NCBI GenBank assembly: GCA_036399175.1
Contig: DASWNP010000057.1
Coordinates: forward strand, 1-64,000
Reading direction: 5' to 3'
DNA length: 64,000 nucleotides
Source of the DNA: DASWNP01 sp036399175
Lineage (GTDB): Bacteria; Acidobacteriota; Blastocatellia; Pyrinomonadales; Pyrinomonadaceae
Shown: positions 42,790 to 52,970 of the stretch, piece after piece
Layout of the letters: each line of letters opens with the position of its first letter
How positions within the stretch are numbered: the stretch's first letter is position 1
Position numbers and translations under genes: made by a program
The notes under the pieces: model-generated
The model's database searches: none
The model's input: only the letters and a program-made list of their open reading frames with translations
What the model was told of the DNA's origin: nothing

Positions 42790-44520
42790 CTAAAGCACGC
42801 GGACGACGAAGGCGACGCTGCCCGTGTTATTAGGCGAAGTAGGGCTCAGGTTTCCTCCGAAGCTCCAGCGAACGTGCGTCACCGCGCCGTCGTAACCGGC
42901 GAGCGCGCCGCCGCCGCCGCTGACGGGCGTGTAAGTCCAGGTCGTGCCGTTGTCGTTCGAGTAGTTGACGCTGACGGTGAGTCCGGTCGAGCCGAGATTG
43001 GTCGCGGGAGAGCCGATTTTGAAATGCGTGTTGGCCGGAATCTGGTCGAGGATGACGAAAGTGTTCGCAGGCCAGCCGCCTTCGTTGGTGAAGGCAATCG
43101 TATAGGCGAGGTCGGAAGATGGGAGGACGACGCCCGAGGGACTGACGGATTTAACGAGCGTCACGTTGGGCGGCGGCGAGACGACGACGCTGGCCGAGGC
43201 CGGAGAGTTGTCGCTCGTATCGCTCGTCGTGTCAATCTGGATGTAGTCGATGAGCGCGACGGCGCTGTTGACGTAAGTTCCGGTGGTCTGGGGCATCGAC
43301 AGAGTGTAGTTAAGGTTTCGGGTTTGTCCGGCGGGGACGACGAAGCTTCCGCGCCAGGTGAGAGTTGAGCCCGATTGCGCCGGGTCGGGGATGGGGCTTG
43401 AGTTGAAGGTGGAAGAGCCCGCCTGATAGGTCGGCTGCGCGGGAGTGGTCGGCAGCGTATCGACGAAGTCGGTGACGGTAAAGCTGGAGGTGCCGGTGTT
43501 GGTGAGCTGAAGCGTGAAGGTCGATGTGCCCTGACGAAGAACTTGCGAGGGGTTGGCGAGCTTGGTGAGCGTGAGGGGCGGCGGAAGCGCCGTGACGGAG
43601 ATGGTCTTCGTGCCGTAGTCGCTGTTGTAGTGATAGCTGCCGCCGGACACGTCGAGGATGAGAGCGCTGGCGGTGGTGACTCCGGTCGAGAGGATTTTGA
43701 CCGTGTAGGTTGAGACGACCGTGCCGCCGACTTTGCCGCCGGTATAGTTGGCCGGCCCGACGCAGCTTCGATAAGTGGGACTCAGCGGGTCGCTGTTCCA
43801 GCCGCAGGCGTCGGCGTAGAACTTGTTGTTGGTTGCGCCCGCCGGTGCGGTGTAAGTCGTCGAGATGGTTTGAACCTGAAAGATGACGTTCGATAAATCC
43901 AGAAACGCCTCAAGCTGCTCGTAGCCTTGCGTGGCGGTGCTGGCCGTGAGCGTGTAGGTGTAGGTCTGCCCGACGTAGACGGTGGTCGGGCCGGTGATGG
44001 AGACGACGGTGTTGCGCGCCTGAGAGAGAAGCTGTTCGACGTAGAGCTGGCGCGGCGTGGGCGTGCTGACGGCGGCGGTAGAGTCGGCGCTGGCCGTGAT
44101 GTGGTAGCGCCGCGCCGTGCCGTAGGCCAAAGCGGTTCGCGTGACCTTCACGGGGTAATAGAAATCGACGCAGGCTCCGGCGGCCAGAGACCTCGCCAGA
44201 ACGGTGTTCGAGCCGTTGAGATTGATGTAAGCGTTGGCGCTATCCCAGGTGAAAGTGCTGACGACGTTTGTGACCTGCGTCGCTCCGGTGTTGCAGACGC
44301 GTGCGCCGACCTGAAAGGTGTCGGGGCCGTCCGTCACGCGGTTGCTGTCGAGGCCGATGACATCCCACGTCACCGGGGTAATGTTGATGGCGGCGTGTGC
44401 GGACTGCGCTCCGCACACCGTGAAGAGCAGAGCCAGCACCCACATGCTCGCGCGCCTTCCCCTCCCGCCGAAGCGAGCCTTGAGTACCGGCCATCGTGTG
44501 AAGGTCAAGACCAAATCCAT
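42790..44520 (-). CDS. Secreted DUF11-type surface protein
   Basis: A 576-residue protein with a signal peptide (ASMWVLALLFTVCGAQSAHA). The N-terminal half has Ig-like beta domains (DTFQVGARVCNTGATQVTN, VDFYYPVKVTRTALAYG, and a Cys pair DACGWNSD ... RSCVGPAN). The C-terminal half has DUF11-type repeats (SQVLRQGTSTFTLQLTNTG; SSDLAYTIAFTNEGG; LDQIPANTHFKIGSP). Ends VAFVVRVL, parallel to VSFTVRIR of the next gene, so the two share a C-terminal domain. It starts 64 bases after the large barrel gene. Confidence 0.8.
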   Translation of the reverse strand: MDLVLTFTRWPVLKARFGGRGRRASMWVLALLFTVCGAQSAHAAINITPVTWDVIGLDSNRVTDGPDTFQVGARVCNTGATQVTNVVSTFTWDSANAYINLNGSNTVLARSLAAGACVDFYYPVKVTRTALAYGTARRYHITASADSTAAVSTPTPRQLYVEQLLSQARNTVVSITGPTTVYVGQTYTYTLTASTATQGYEQLEAFLDLSNVIFQVQTISTTYTAPAGATNNKFYADACGWNSDPLSPTYRSCVGPANYTGGKVGGTVVSTYTVKILSTGVTTASALILDVSGGSYHYNSDYGTKTISVTALPPPLTLTKLANPSQVLRQGTSTFTLQLTNTGTSSFTVTDFVDTLPTTPAQPTYQAGSSTFNSSPIPDPAQSGSTLTWRGSFVVPAGQTRNLNYTLSMPQTTGTYVNSAVALIDYIQIDTTSDTSDNSPASASVVVSPPPNVTLVKSVSPSGVVLPSSDLAYTIAFTNEGGWPANTFVILDQIPANTHFKIGSPATNLGSTGLTVSVNYSNDNGTTWTYTPVSGGGGALAGYDGAVTHVRWSFGGNLSPTSPNNTGSVAFVVRVL

Positions 44521-44584
44521 CTCGGTTCATCTCTCAACTGAGTGTGAGGCTTGAGTAAAACCGCCTTTGAAGCGCTTCGGGCGG

Positions 44585-47500
44585 CTACTCTTCGCGTTTC
44601 TCTCCTCCGCCGCTCTGCGTCGCCGCAGGCTGGTTGGTCTTCTGCTGTTCGGCGGGCTGCAAGCCTTCGTTGGAGGTGCCGAAGAGGTCGAAGAGGCGCG
44701 ACATCTTGGAGGAGATGGTGAAGTAGAAACCGCGCGGAGTGTTGACGCGCAGACTCCCGGCGGGCTCTGTGGCTTCGGTGAAGTTGTAGCCGCCGCCGAG
44801 GCGCAGGTCGGGCAGCACCCAGAAGCCAAGCTCTCCGGCGTAGGAGCTGCGACGCGTCATGGAAGACGGCTGCATGAGCATACGCATCTCGCCCGCCGCG
44901 TCCATGTACTTGCCGAGACGATAGACGGCACGCCCCTGCATCATGTATGTGAGCGTCGAGACGCGCGCCAGCTCGGGCATTCCGTTGTCGCCGTACTTGA
45001 GCGCGAAGCGACCGTAGAGTTCGAGGTTGCGCGTCGCTTGCAGGTAGGCGTCGGTCGAGAGCATGTCGGCGCGGTCGCGCATGGAAGCGAAGGTGGCGGT
45101 CGAGGGGTTCTCCTGGAAGAGATTGCGGTGAGTGTAGCTGAAGAGCAGGCCGATGCGGTCGGTCTTGAGCGGACGCCAGGCGAGCGCGGCTGTCGCGCTC
45201 GTCGAAGTGCTGCGCTGGCTGTTGAAGTTGGTGCGGGCAGACTGCCAACGGACGAGCGCGGTGATGCCGTCGGCGAGACGACCCGCCGCGCCGAGGCTGG
45301 CGACCGTGCCGAAGCCGTTGCGGTCTCGAAGCTCGTAGCGACCCGACGAGCGGAAGTTCTCGGTCGGCTGCCAGGAGAAGCCGAGCGAGGCGCTGTTGAA
45401 GCTTTCGCCTTCTCCGGCGAGGTGGAAGCCGCGCTCGTAGCCGAGGTCGATGGAGAGCGCCTTCGTGACGGGGAGACGATTGTTGAGACCGACGATGGCG
45501 AAGCTGTCCGTGCCGTTGATGCCGTTCTCGATTTGGTAGCGACTGTTGAGGCTCGTGTAGCGACCCAGACGTGTTTCGACGCCGATGGCCGTCTCGCGTC
45601 GTGCGCCGGTGGAGACGAAGCCTGTGGCCGCGCCGTCGCTCAAGGGCACGATGGGCGCGGAGGCGAGGCGCTGCGTGAGAAAGACGCGCGTCCACTGATT
45701 CCACTGGTAGGTGGCCGAAAGGGTGGTCTGGTCTGGATAGGTGGGGTCGGCTTCGCCGAGGTTCTGCTCGCGCTTGATGGCGAGCGCAAGCTTGTCTGTC
45801 GCCTGCCACTCAGCGCCGACGGTGACGAGGTTCGAGTTGGTCTCGCGCCCGCTCACGTCGTCCGAAAGGTTTCTGAAGTCGTAGCCGACGGTGGTGCGGA
45901 AGCGGTCTGTCCAGCGCTCAGACCAGTTGACCGAAGCGGTGCGGCGTCGGTTGCTGACGCTCCGGGTGTGGTTGCGCTCGTCGATGAACTCGAAGCCGAC
46001 GATGGACGAAGGACGAACTTTCAAATCGAAGCCGACGTGCGCGCGGCTTGAGCCCGAGGTGATGGTCGAGCCGAAGGGATTGAGGAAGCCTTCGCCCGCG
46101 CGCGCGTAGCCTGCGCGGAGCACCCCTTCTTTGTAGCCGATGGGCTGTTCAAGCTCGACGCGGTAGGCGCTGCCGTTGTGCTTCGCGTCCAACGCAGCGC
46201 CCGCGCCGAAGAGGTTTCCGGTGAAGGCCACTTCGCCCCGGCTCATCGCGTACTCGAACTGAAGCGAGCCGCCGCGCGGCAGCTTCTTCTCGCCGTCGAG
46301 CCCGGCGAGCACGAACGAGCCGAACTCCGACTGCTTCTGGTCAACGACCGAGACGCCGACCCTCAAGCCAGCTTTCTTGAAATTCTTCACCGCGCGCCCC
46401 GTGTAGACCGCCGACGCCATATCTCCCGCGCGATGCTCGTAGGTGACGACGACCTGCACGAGATTCAGCGCGTAGTCGAAGGCCGAGATGGGACGCATGA
46501 AGAAGATTTGGCCGTTCGTCGTGTCGAGGTTGTAATCGACCGAGCGAATCAGCGATTCGCGCGAGAGAATCCTTTCGGGGTTGCGACGGTCGCGCACTTC
46601 GAGCGTAACGACTTCCGAGCCGGGCAGGATGTCGGGGTGCGACAACTGCGCGAGCGAGAGACCGCCTCCGGCGAACACGTCGCGCGAGAAGGCCGTATCG
46701 GGACGAGCGCCCGTCAGGGAAACGTAGTCGCCCTCGGAATTTTCGACGTGCGCCTTGACGCCCGTCAGCTTGCGCGCGTAACCGGCCAGGGCGAGCCCCC
46801 TGTGCTCGGTCTCGAAGTCGCCGAACATCAGGTAGGAGCGACCCCGGTCGAGCCGCGCGTAGAGCTTCGAGTTCGACTGCGCGTCTTCGTAGCGCGTGGA
46901 GGAATCGCCGAAGATGGGATAGGCGCGCTCAAGCGGGTCGAGCTGGAAGAGGCGGTCGTTCGAGCCGTTGCGATTGAGCGGGCGCTGCGAATCGTATGCG
47001 AGCGTCAGGAGGTTCTCTCCGAAGAGACGCCCGCGATAGAAGAAGCCGATGCGGCTCTGCCAGTCGCCCTCTTCGCCGCGAAGCTGCATCTCGGGCGCGG
47101 CCTTGCCGATGGAGACCTGCGCGAGCCCGACGAGAATCGAAGGACGAATCTCCGGCGTGATGTGTACTTCGGTCTGCGCTTCGAGCGAGCCGGTGGTTGC
47201 TCGAATACGCGATGCGCCCGTCTGGCTTTCGCCGACAAGCTCGACGACGCCCTCGCCGCCCACGAGCTGGACGATTTGCTCGCGCCCGTTCGTCCGCGCC
47301 GACGATTGATACTCGCCGCCGACGCTCTCGACGCCGACGCTATTCTGCGGCAACGTCGCGCCGTCGCCCACCTGAACGGAAGCGCCGTTGGTCGTCGCCC
47401 CCGCAGTCGCCGCCGCCGCGCCTTCCGGTTCTGACGCCTGAGTAGCATTCTTCTTATCATCGGCGAGACCGACCAAGCGCCCCGCCGAAGCTTCGAGGGC

Positions 47501-50440
47501 GACGGCCATGTCAGCCGCCGGATGACCCCACTCGTCGAAGGCGCGCACGCGCAGGCGCGTCTTGTCGCGCCCGCCCGCGCTCAGCTCCGGCTTCTCCGCG
47601 ACAATCTCCAGACGCTTCGCAGGCCCGCGCCCGTAGGCGCTCAGCTCGACGCTTTCGCCGCGCACGCCCTCGGGGCTGACGGCTGTGGCGCGAATGTGGT
47701 TCGGCCCCGGTCGCATGTTGATGCCGACGAAGCTGTAGGTCGCCACATGGTTCTTACGGTCAACGCGGCGGACGCCGATTTTTGAATCGGGAATCGGAGT
47801 GCCCTCGACTTCGAGCGCCACCGTCCAGCCTTCGGCCACGCGCGCTTCAATCTCAAGCGCGGCGTTTAAAACGACTTCGTTCGCCGCAGGCGACATGATT
47901 CTGACGAGACCGGGCGAGACAGGCTCAAGCGTCTCGGTCGCTTCCATCTCGTACGTGCCGGAAGCGAGCGCAACCTCGTTCGCCGGAGGCTTCGGAGTCG
48001 CCGCGCCGCCCGTCGTGCCTGAGTTCGACGCTATCTCATCCTGCTGGCTGGCGAATCCGCTCTGCTGCGCGCCTGCCAGAACCTGCCTCGCTCCCCTCGC
48101 GCCCGCGCTCGCAGCCGGGATGCTATCGCCGAAGGCGCGGGCGTTCTTTTGAGAGGCGCGGCTCGCTTCGGTGGAAGCGGAGTCGGGGGCTCCTTTCGTG
48201 CCGTCGGGAGGACGAAGCGCGAAGTTCTGTCGAAGGAGCGCGCCGCCGCCGAGCGGCGTGTGCAGAAGTCGCGTCCAGCTCTTTTCGTCGCGGCGTCCGG
48301 TGTCGGCGAGCGTGTATCCGGCGGGAAGCGTGACGGGGTCGAGCGAGATGACGAGCGAGCCGTCGTTGACGGAGGGGAAGCTGTACTGTCCTGCCGAATC
48401 GGTGATGACCGACTGGCCGTTGTGCAGGTAAAGGCGCACGCCCGCGAGCGCCGTCTCGCCTGCGTCGAACTGGCCGTTGCCGTTCAAATCTCCGAACACT
48501 CTTCCCATGACAATCTGCTGCATCGAGAAGAGACCGCGACGCACGCGCACCGTGGCGCTCGTCGGGTTGGTCGTAATCTGCTCGCCGGAGAGGAAGACGC
48601 CGGTTGCAAGGGCAGTGTTGATTTGTTCGCCTTCGGCGGCGTTGACGCCTACTCGCACGCGATAGCTTAGGTTCGCACGCGCTCCAGCGCGAAGCTGTCC
48701 GACGCGGAAGAGCATCTGCGAGCCGACGACTTCGGGCTCGATTGAGCGCGAGGCGTCGGGCGGATTCTCGAATCGCGCCGTGCCGGGCGCGTAATGGAAG
48801 GAGGGCGGCAGAGTGTCTCTGACGACGACATCGTTCAAGGTGATGGCCGTCGCGTTGTGCACCTCGACGCGGTAGGAGACCGCATCGCCAATCTCTGCGT
48901 TGGGGCGGTCAACCAGCTTGGAAATCTCCAGAGCCTGATGCTCGAACATCGGAACGTTGAGGACGAAGGCCGCGAGGTCGTCTATCTGAACCGCGTCTTC
49001 GGTCAGCTCGAAGCTGCCGCTTCGGGCGATGGGCTGTCCGTCGATGGAGCGCACGTTCAGAGAGAAGAGACCGCTTGCGCCGTTTACCGAAAGGGTCGGC
49101 CTGACGGTCAGCTCAAGCATGCGCGAGCGGAAGCCCTGCGCGTTGACGTTGAGGAAGTAGCGCGCCGGGCTCGCATCCGAGCCGAGCTGTTCGGGCGCGA
49201 GGGCGAAGCTCCAACGCCCCTGCGCGTCTGTGAGGAAGGGATTTTCGTTGCGCTCGTTGGGCGCGGAGCCTTTGTCGCGTTCGAGCGCGAGCGGGTCGGC
49301 GTTCGTCTTGTCACGAAGCACGGTGACGCGCGCGCCGCTAATGGTGGTCGAGCCGTTGCTGCGCGCTTCGTAGACGAGGCCGAAAGGATTGACGACGGCG
49401 ACGGCGCTCGTCGAGGTGACGGGCGAAGCGTTGTCGGCGGAGGTGACGGCGGTGTTGACGACGCCGCGACCCGAATGCACGGCAGCGCCCACTCTCGCCT
49501 GAAACGCCACCTGCACCAGCTCGCCAACAGCAACCTCAGCCCAGCGCACTTCGATGCGTCGGCCTCGGACGTGACCTTCGTCGGCGTCCTCTGCGTCGGT
49601 GAGATTGCGCCCGTTGAGCTTGAGCGAGCCTTTGAGGTATTCGAGCCCTTCGGGCAGCTCGTCTCTGAGGACGGCGCGACGCGCGGGCACGTCGCCGCTA
49701 TTGCGGAAGGAGATGGTGTAGAGAAGCGTCTGGCCGAGCGAGGCCGTGATGCGCTCTCGGTTTTCGACGAGCTTGACGGGCGGCAGGCGCGGGTCGTCGG
49801 GCGATGAGAAGTGTGCGCCGTTGCCGACGACGTTGATGATTGTGCCGTCGTCCTGCGCCATGCCGTTTGCGCCGCCCGAGACGTTCGAGCGAGCAGTGAC
49901 GTTGATGGTCAGACGCGAGCCGGGCGCGCTCGCGCCCGTGTCAATCAGAGCCAGAAGGCCGATGCACGCTCCGCGCGAAAGGCGCGGGCTCATCCCTTCG
50001 CCGACGCGCACGGGGCGGTCGCCCTCGCTCACCGCGCCGTTTGCATCCATGTCGAAGAGGAGGGCGGTCAAAGAGGCGGGGGCGCTCACTTCGGCGCGAG
50101 TGATGGTGTAGAAGTCGGGCGTGTTGCCGCCGTTGCAGACGCGGAAGAGGCGCGCGGCGCGCTCGTTAGGCGAGACGCTGGCGGAAGGCTCGGTTTCGTC
50201 CGGGGTGACGACGACTGCGGAGATGGAGCGGACGGTGACGTTAACGGTGGGCGAGACGGTGGCGAACCCCGTCCCTTCGGAATCGAGATAGGTGGCCTCG
50301 GCGCGGTTCGTGATGACTGTGCCCGCCTCGGTCGCGACGGTTTCATCTACCATGCCGAACGCGCGTCCCCAAACTGCCGTCGAAAGCGCGAGCAGTAAGA
50401 GCGCGAAGGCGCGGACAACTCTTTGGGGGCGGGTGCTCAT
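44585..50440 (-). CDS. Giant DUF11/SdrD-B protein with a probable outer-membrane barrel
   Basis: A 1951-residue protein. A signal peptide ends near AVWGRAFG. Residues 35-630 hold DUF11-like repeats (LGQTLLYTISFRNSGDVPAR; NAEIGDAVSYRVEVHNA). Residues about 645-715 are an SdrD B-type domain (GRVFGDLNGNGQFDAGET). Then comes an Ala/Ser/Gln linker, an Ig-like region (AFDEWGHPAADMAVALEASA) and, from about 1120, some 800 residues of alternating beta-strands with aromatic ends (FYRGRLFGENLLTLAYDSQR, IFGDSST, RSYLMFGDFETE). These look like an outer-membrane barrel. It could anchor or export the other surface proteins. The start codon has a heptamer repeat instead of a Shine-Dalgarno. Confidence 0.78.
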   Translation of the reverse strand: MSTRPQRVVRAFALLLLALSTAVWGRAFGMVDETVATEAGTVITNRAEATYLDSEGTGFATVSPTVNVTVRSISAVVVTPDETEPSASVSPNERAARLFRVCNGGNTPDFYTITRAEVSAPASLTALLFDMDANGAVSEGDRPVRVGEGMSPRLSRGACIGLLALIDTGASAPGSRLTINVTARSNVSGGANGMAQDDGTIINVVGNGAHFSSPDDPRLPPVKLVENRERITASLGQTLLYTISFRNSGDVPARRAVLRDELPEGLEYLKGSLKLNGRNLTDAEDADEGHVRGRRIEVRWAEVAVGELVQVAFQARVGAAVHSGRGVVNTAVTSADNASPVTSTSAVAVVNPFGLVYEARSNGSTTISGARVTVLRDKTNADPLALERDKGSAPNERNENPFLTDAQGRWSFALAPEQLGSDASPARYFLNVNAQGFRSRMLELTVRPTLSVNGASGLFSLNVRSIDGQPIARSGSFELTEDAVQIDDLAAFVLNVPMFEHQALEISKLVDRPNAEIGDAVSYRVEVHNATAITLNDVVVRDTLPPSFHYAPGTARFENPPDASRSIEPEVVGSQMLFRVGQLRAGARANLSYRVRVGVNAAEGEQINTALATGVFLSGEQITTNPTSATVRVRRGLFSMQQIVMGRVFGDLNGNGQFDAGETALAGVRLYLHNGQSVITDSAGQYSFPSVNDGSLVISLDPVTLPAGYTLADTGRRDEKSWTRLLHTPLGGGALLRQNFALRPPDGTKGAPDSASTEASRASQKNARAFGDSIPAASAGARGARQVLAGAQQSGFASQQDEIASNSGTTGGAATPKPPANEVALASGTYEMEATETLEPVSPGLVRIMSPAANEVVLNAALEIEARVAEGWTVALEVEGTPIPDSKIGVRRVDRKNHVATYSFVGINMRPGPNHIRATAVSPEGVRGESVELSAYGRGPAKRLEIVAEKPELSAGGRDKTRLRVRAFDEWGHPAADMAVALEASAGRLVGLADDKKNATQASEPEGAAAATAGATTNGASVQVGDGATLPQNSVGVESVGGEYQSSARTNGREQIVQLVGGEGVVELVGESQTGASRIRATTGSLEAQTEVHITPEIRPSILVGLAQVSIGKAAPEMQLRGEEGDWQSRIGFFYRGRLFGENLLTLAYDSQRPLNRNGSNDRLFQLDPLERAYPIFGDSSTRYEDAQSNSKLYARLDRGRSYLMFGDFETEHRGLALAGYARKLTGVKAHVENSEGDYVSLTGARPDTAFSRDVFAGGGLSLAQLSHPDILPGSEVVTLEVRDRRNPERILSRESLIRSVDYNLDTTNGQIFFMRPISAFDYALNLVQVVVTYEHRAGDMASAVYTGRAVKNFKKAGLRVGVSVVDQKQSEFGSFVLAGLDGEKKLPRGGSLQFEYAMSRGEVAFTGNLFGAGAALDAKHNGSAYRVELEQPIGYKEGVLRAGYARAGEGFLNPFGSTITSGSSRAHVGFDLKVRPSSIVGFEFIDERNHTRSVSNRRRTASVNWSERWTDRFRTTVGYDFRNLSDDVSGRETNSNLVTVGAEWQATDKLALAIKREQNLGEADPTYPDQTTLSATYQWNQWTRVFLTQRLASAPIVPLSDGAATGFVSTGARRETAIGVETRLGRYTSLNSRYQIENGINGTDSFAIVGLNNRLPVTKALSIDLGYERGFHLAGEGESFNSASLGFSWQPTENFRSSGRYELRDRNGFGTVASLGAAGRLADGITALVRWQSARTNFNSQRSTSTSATAALAWRPLKTDRIGLLFSYTHRNLFQENPSTATFASMRDRADMLSTDAYLQATRNLELYGRFALKYGDNGMPELARVSTLTYMMQGRAVYRLGKYMDAAGEMRMLMQPSSMTRRSSYAGELGFWVLPDLRLGGGYNFTEATEPAGSLRVNTPRGFYFTISSKMSRLFDLFGTSNEGLQPAEQQKTNQPAATQSGGGEKREE

Positions 50441-50445
50441 AAAAG

Positions 50446-50550
50446 GATGAAGGCGGAAGGATGAAGGCGGAAGGAAGAGAAGAATTGATTCATTTCCTCA
50501 TTGCTTCATTGAATCGATGAACCGATGATTCGATGAACCAATTCTTCTTC
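50446..50550. repeat. Heptamer-repeat hairpin ahead of the giant surface gene
   Basis: Units GATGAAG, GCGGAAG, GATGAAG, GCGGAAG, GAAGAGA run from 50446 to 50480. GAAGAATTG (about 50478-50487) pairs with CAATTCTTC (50538-50547), and the inner part contains TTCATTGAATCGATGAA and GATTCGATGAAC. On the minus strand it ends 5 bases before the ATG of the giant gene. Confidence 0.82.
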
Positions 50551-50579
50551 CCTTCAACCAGGGGTTAGTTGCCGACGAG

Positions 50580-52847
50580 CTAGTTAATTCGCCGACGGAA
50601 CTTGAACGAGCCGCTCTCTCCGGGCAGGAGAGTGCCGACGTTGTCGATCAAGAGGATTGAGCCTGCGGTGTCGCCTGTGATGGATGCGCCCGGCTTCGGA
50701 TCGACGGCTGAGCCGACGACCTGAGTGGTGGTCGCACCCCAGTTGCTCGGGTTCGACGCAGAGGGAGTGCCGTCCTCGCGGATGGTGACGCTCGACGCCG
50801 TGAGCGTCGCGTTGCCCGTGCCGCCCGTCGAGGAGATGTTCGTGTAGGTGATGGTGTACTCAAGCTCCGCGCCCGGAACTGCATCGTCCGCGCCGGGGTC
50901 TGAGGGGCCGTTGCCTACGCCGGTGTTGTTGATGACCGTGACCGTCTTGTCGAGGCGCAGGAAGCCCGTATAGACGCGGTCGATGGTATCGTTGGTGCTC
51001 GTCGCCGTGTTGGTCGAGTGCGCGCGAAGGACGACGCCCGTCGCCGTCAGGACGGTCGCACCTGCGGGCACGCCGACTCTCACGACGATGTTGGCCTGGC
51101 CGCCGAAAGCTATCGCCAGAGAGGCCGTCGCTACGTTCGTGAAGTTCGCGCCGCCGTCGGTGCTAATCAGGACGGTGAAGCCTGGGGGAAGCGCGCTCTG
51201 GAGGCTGAAGGTGAACACGTCGTTAGCGTTGCCCGTGTTCTGGACGGTGTTGACGAAATCGACGGTGCTGGCGACGGCTGTTCCACCGCCTGGCTCGACG
51301 CCTGCGATGGCCGCCGGAGAGACGGTCTTGTTCGTGTAGTCGTTGTTGTTGGAAGCGCCGGGGTTCGGGCCGACTGCGGCGGGCTGACCCTGCGGCCCCA
51401 TGAGCACCGCGCCGACCGGAGTGAGCGTCGTGGGCTGCTGGTAGCCTTTGGTGAGGCTGATGGGGTCGTCGGCTGCGGGCGGCACGCCGACCTTCGGCTC
51501 GTTGAAGTTGGCGTTGCCGTCGCCCTTGTTCGAGACCTCGTTGCCGGGCTTGTCCGATTGGTCTGTGATGGGCGAGTTGACGTTGTTGCGTGCGAAGGCT
51601 TCGGCGATGCCGTAGAGCGGATTCGACGCGTTGATGTTCGACTGAACCTGCAAGTTGACGCCGAGACCGGCGACCGTCTGGCCGACGGCCAGCACCGCCG
51701 CAGGGTTCGACGGGTCGGTGACGTTGAAGGCGACGCGTGTCACGTTCGAGAGCACGCCGGGCGCGGTCGTCGTCCAGGTGACAGCCGCCGAGAGCGGCCC
51801 CGAAGCGGGCGGGTCAACGCCGACTGCCGGGTCTGCGCCGAGCGGCGAGGTCGAATAGAGAACCGTCACGCCTGCGGGAAGCGCGGCGAAGGACTGAAAG
51901 GTCGTACCGGCCGGGATGGGCACGACGACGAAGATGCCCTTCTGCACGGCGGCGGGAGCGCCCTGCAAGGTCTGCTGGCGGGCGTCGCGCAAGCCCGTGT
52001 TCTGGACGGAGAGGTTGTAGGTGATGTTTGAGCCGAGAGCGACGGGGCCTGCGGGCACGCCGAGCGTGACGCGAAGCTGTGCGTCGGTCTGAACGGTGGT
52101 GCTGATGTCGCCGCGCGCTTCGGATTCGCCGTTGACGGGAGCGGACGCGCCCGAATCGGTGCGCACCTTCGCCGTCCCCAGATTGGCCGCAGCGACCGCT
52201 TGGTTATCGTAGCTCGGAGCGCCGCCCGTCGCATCGCCGAGGCGAATGTTGATGGCCGCGCCTGCTGCTGCGGCGGCGTTGACATCGGCGCGAACGATGA
52301 CGCGGAAAGATGCGTTGCGCGCGACGGTTCCGGCCGAAGGATAAGAGACGTTTCCGGGGTTCGAGAGAATGTCCACGTCGCCCGCGTCGATGACGCCGTC
52401 GTTGTCCGAGTCGATGGTGTTGTCGCCGTTGGCGTCGATGCCTGCGAGCTGGAGCGTGACGGGGCCGGTCGGAACAATCGAGCCGCCCATTTGCAGGAAG
52501 CGAACCTGCGTGCCGAAGTTGCTCGTGTTCGTCACGGTGAAGACGAAGTCCACGTCGGTCTGCCCGGAGACGACCGAAGGATTGGAGACGCCGTCGGGGG
52601 TGATGGCGAGGCCGGAGACGTTTGCTACGACGACCGTCACGGGGTTGGAGAGCGCCGAGTAGGTGGTCGTGCCGTCGGAATAGGTGGCCGAAGCGCGGTT
52701 GACAATCTGCGTGCCGCCTGCGGTCTGCGCCTGCACGACGAGCGCCGAGGGCGCAAGCAGCAGCGCGCAAAGAAGCGCCAGCAGCGACGCGAACGAGCGC
52801 CCGAAGCGTGCGCCGCAAGTTACGCGTGAGTTAAATCTCATGTTCAT
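50580..52847 (-). CDS. Secreted DUF11-type surface protein
   Basis: A 755-residue protein with a signal peptide (ASLLALLCALLLAPSALVVQAQ); the ATG is preceded by GAGG. TQIVNRASATYSDGTTTYSA begins the first domain and is mirrored by VITNRAEATYLDSEGTGF in the giant protein, so the two share an N-terminal module. Several DUF11 repeats follow (LGSNITYNLSVQNTGLRDAR; TVDFVNTVQNTGNANDVFTF; PGAELEYTITYTNISSTGG). It ends PGESGSFKFRRRIN. It contains calcium-type DANGDNTIDSDNDGVIDAGD, an EF-hand/dockerin-like Asp-rich loop. Exported surface component. Confidence 0.8.
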   Translation of the reverse strand: MNMRFNSRVTCGARFGRSFASLLALLCALLLAPSALVVQAQTAGGTQIVNRASATYSDGTTTYSALSNPVTVVVANVSGLAITPDGVSNPSVVSGQTDVDFVFTVTNTSNFGTQVRFLQMGGSIVPTGPVTLQLAGIDANGDNTIDSDNDGVIDAGDVDILSNPGNVSYPSAGTVARNASFRVIVRADVNAAAAAGAAINIRLGDATGGAPSYDNQAVAAANLGTAKVRTDSGASAPVNGESEARGDISTTVQTDAQLRVTLGVPAGPVALGSNITYNLSVQNTGLRDARQQTLQGAPAAVQKGIFVVVPIPAGTTFQSFAALPAGVTVLYSTSPLGADPAVGVDPPASGPLSAAVTWTTTAPGVLSNVTRVAFNVTDPSNPAAVLAVGQTVAGLGVNLQVQSNINASNPLYGIAEAFARNNVNSPITDQSDKPGNEVSNKGDGNANFNEPKVGVPPAADDPISLTKGYQQPTTLTPVGAVLMGPQGQPAAVGPNPGASNNNDYTNKTVSPAAIAGVEPGGGTAVASTVDFVNTVQNTGNANDVFTFSLQSALPPGFTVLISTDGGANFTNVATASLAIAFGGQANIVVRVGVPAGATVLTATGVVLRAHSTNTATSTNDTIDRVYTGFLRLDKTVTVINNTGVGNGPSDPGADDAVPGAELEYTITYTNISSTGGTGNATLTASSVTIREDGTPSASNPSNWGATTTQVVGSAVDPKPGASITGDTAGSILLIDNVGTLLPGESGSFKFRRRIN

Positions 52848-52970
52848 CTTTAATCCTCGAAAATAGTGACTGGTGGGCTTTCTTGAGGCGGCGTATCAGG
52901 TAGGTAGCCGAAGTGAGGCGTAAGGGGAACTTAGCTCGGCTCTGCGACCGCCTTTGAGTCGTGTGGCGGT

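Noticed and set aside
44505..45809. Long frames overlapping the giant surface gene (44505-45809, 46178-47434)
   Set aside because: Low-complexity Arg/Ala/His or Glu/Val-rich translations typical of out-of-frame reading.
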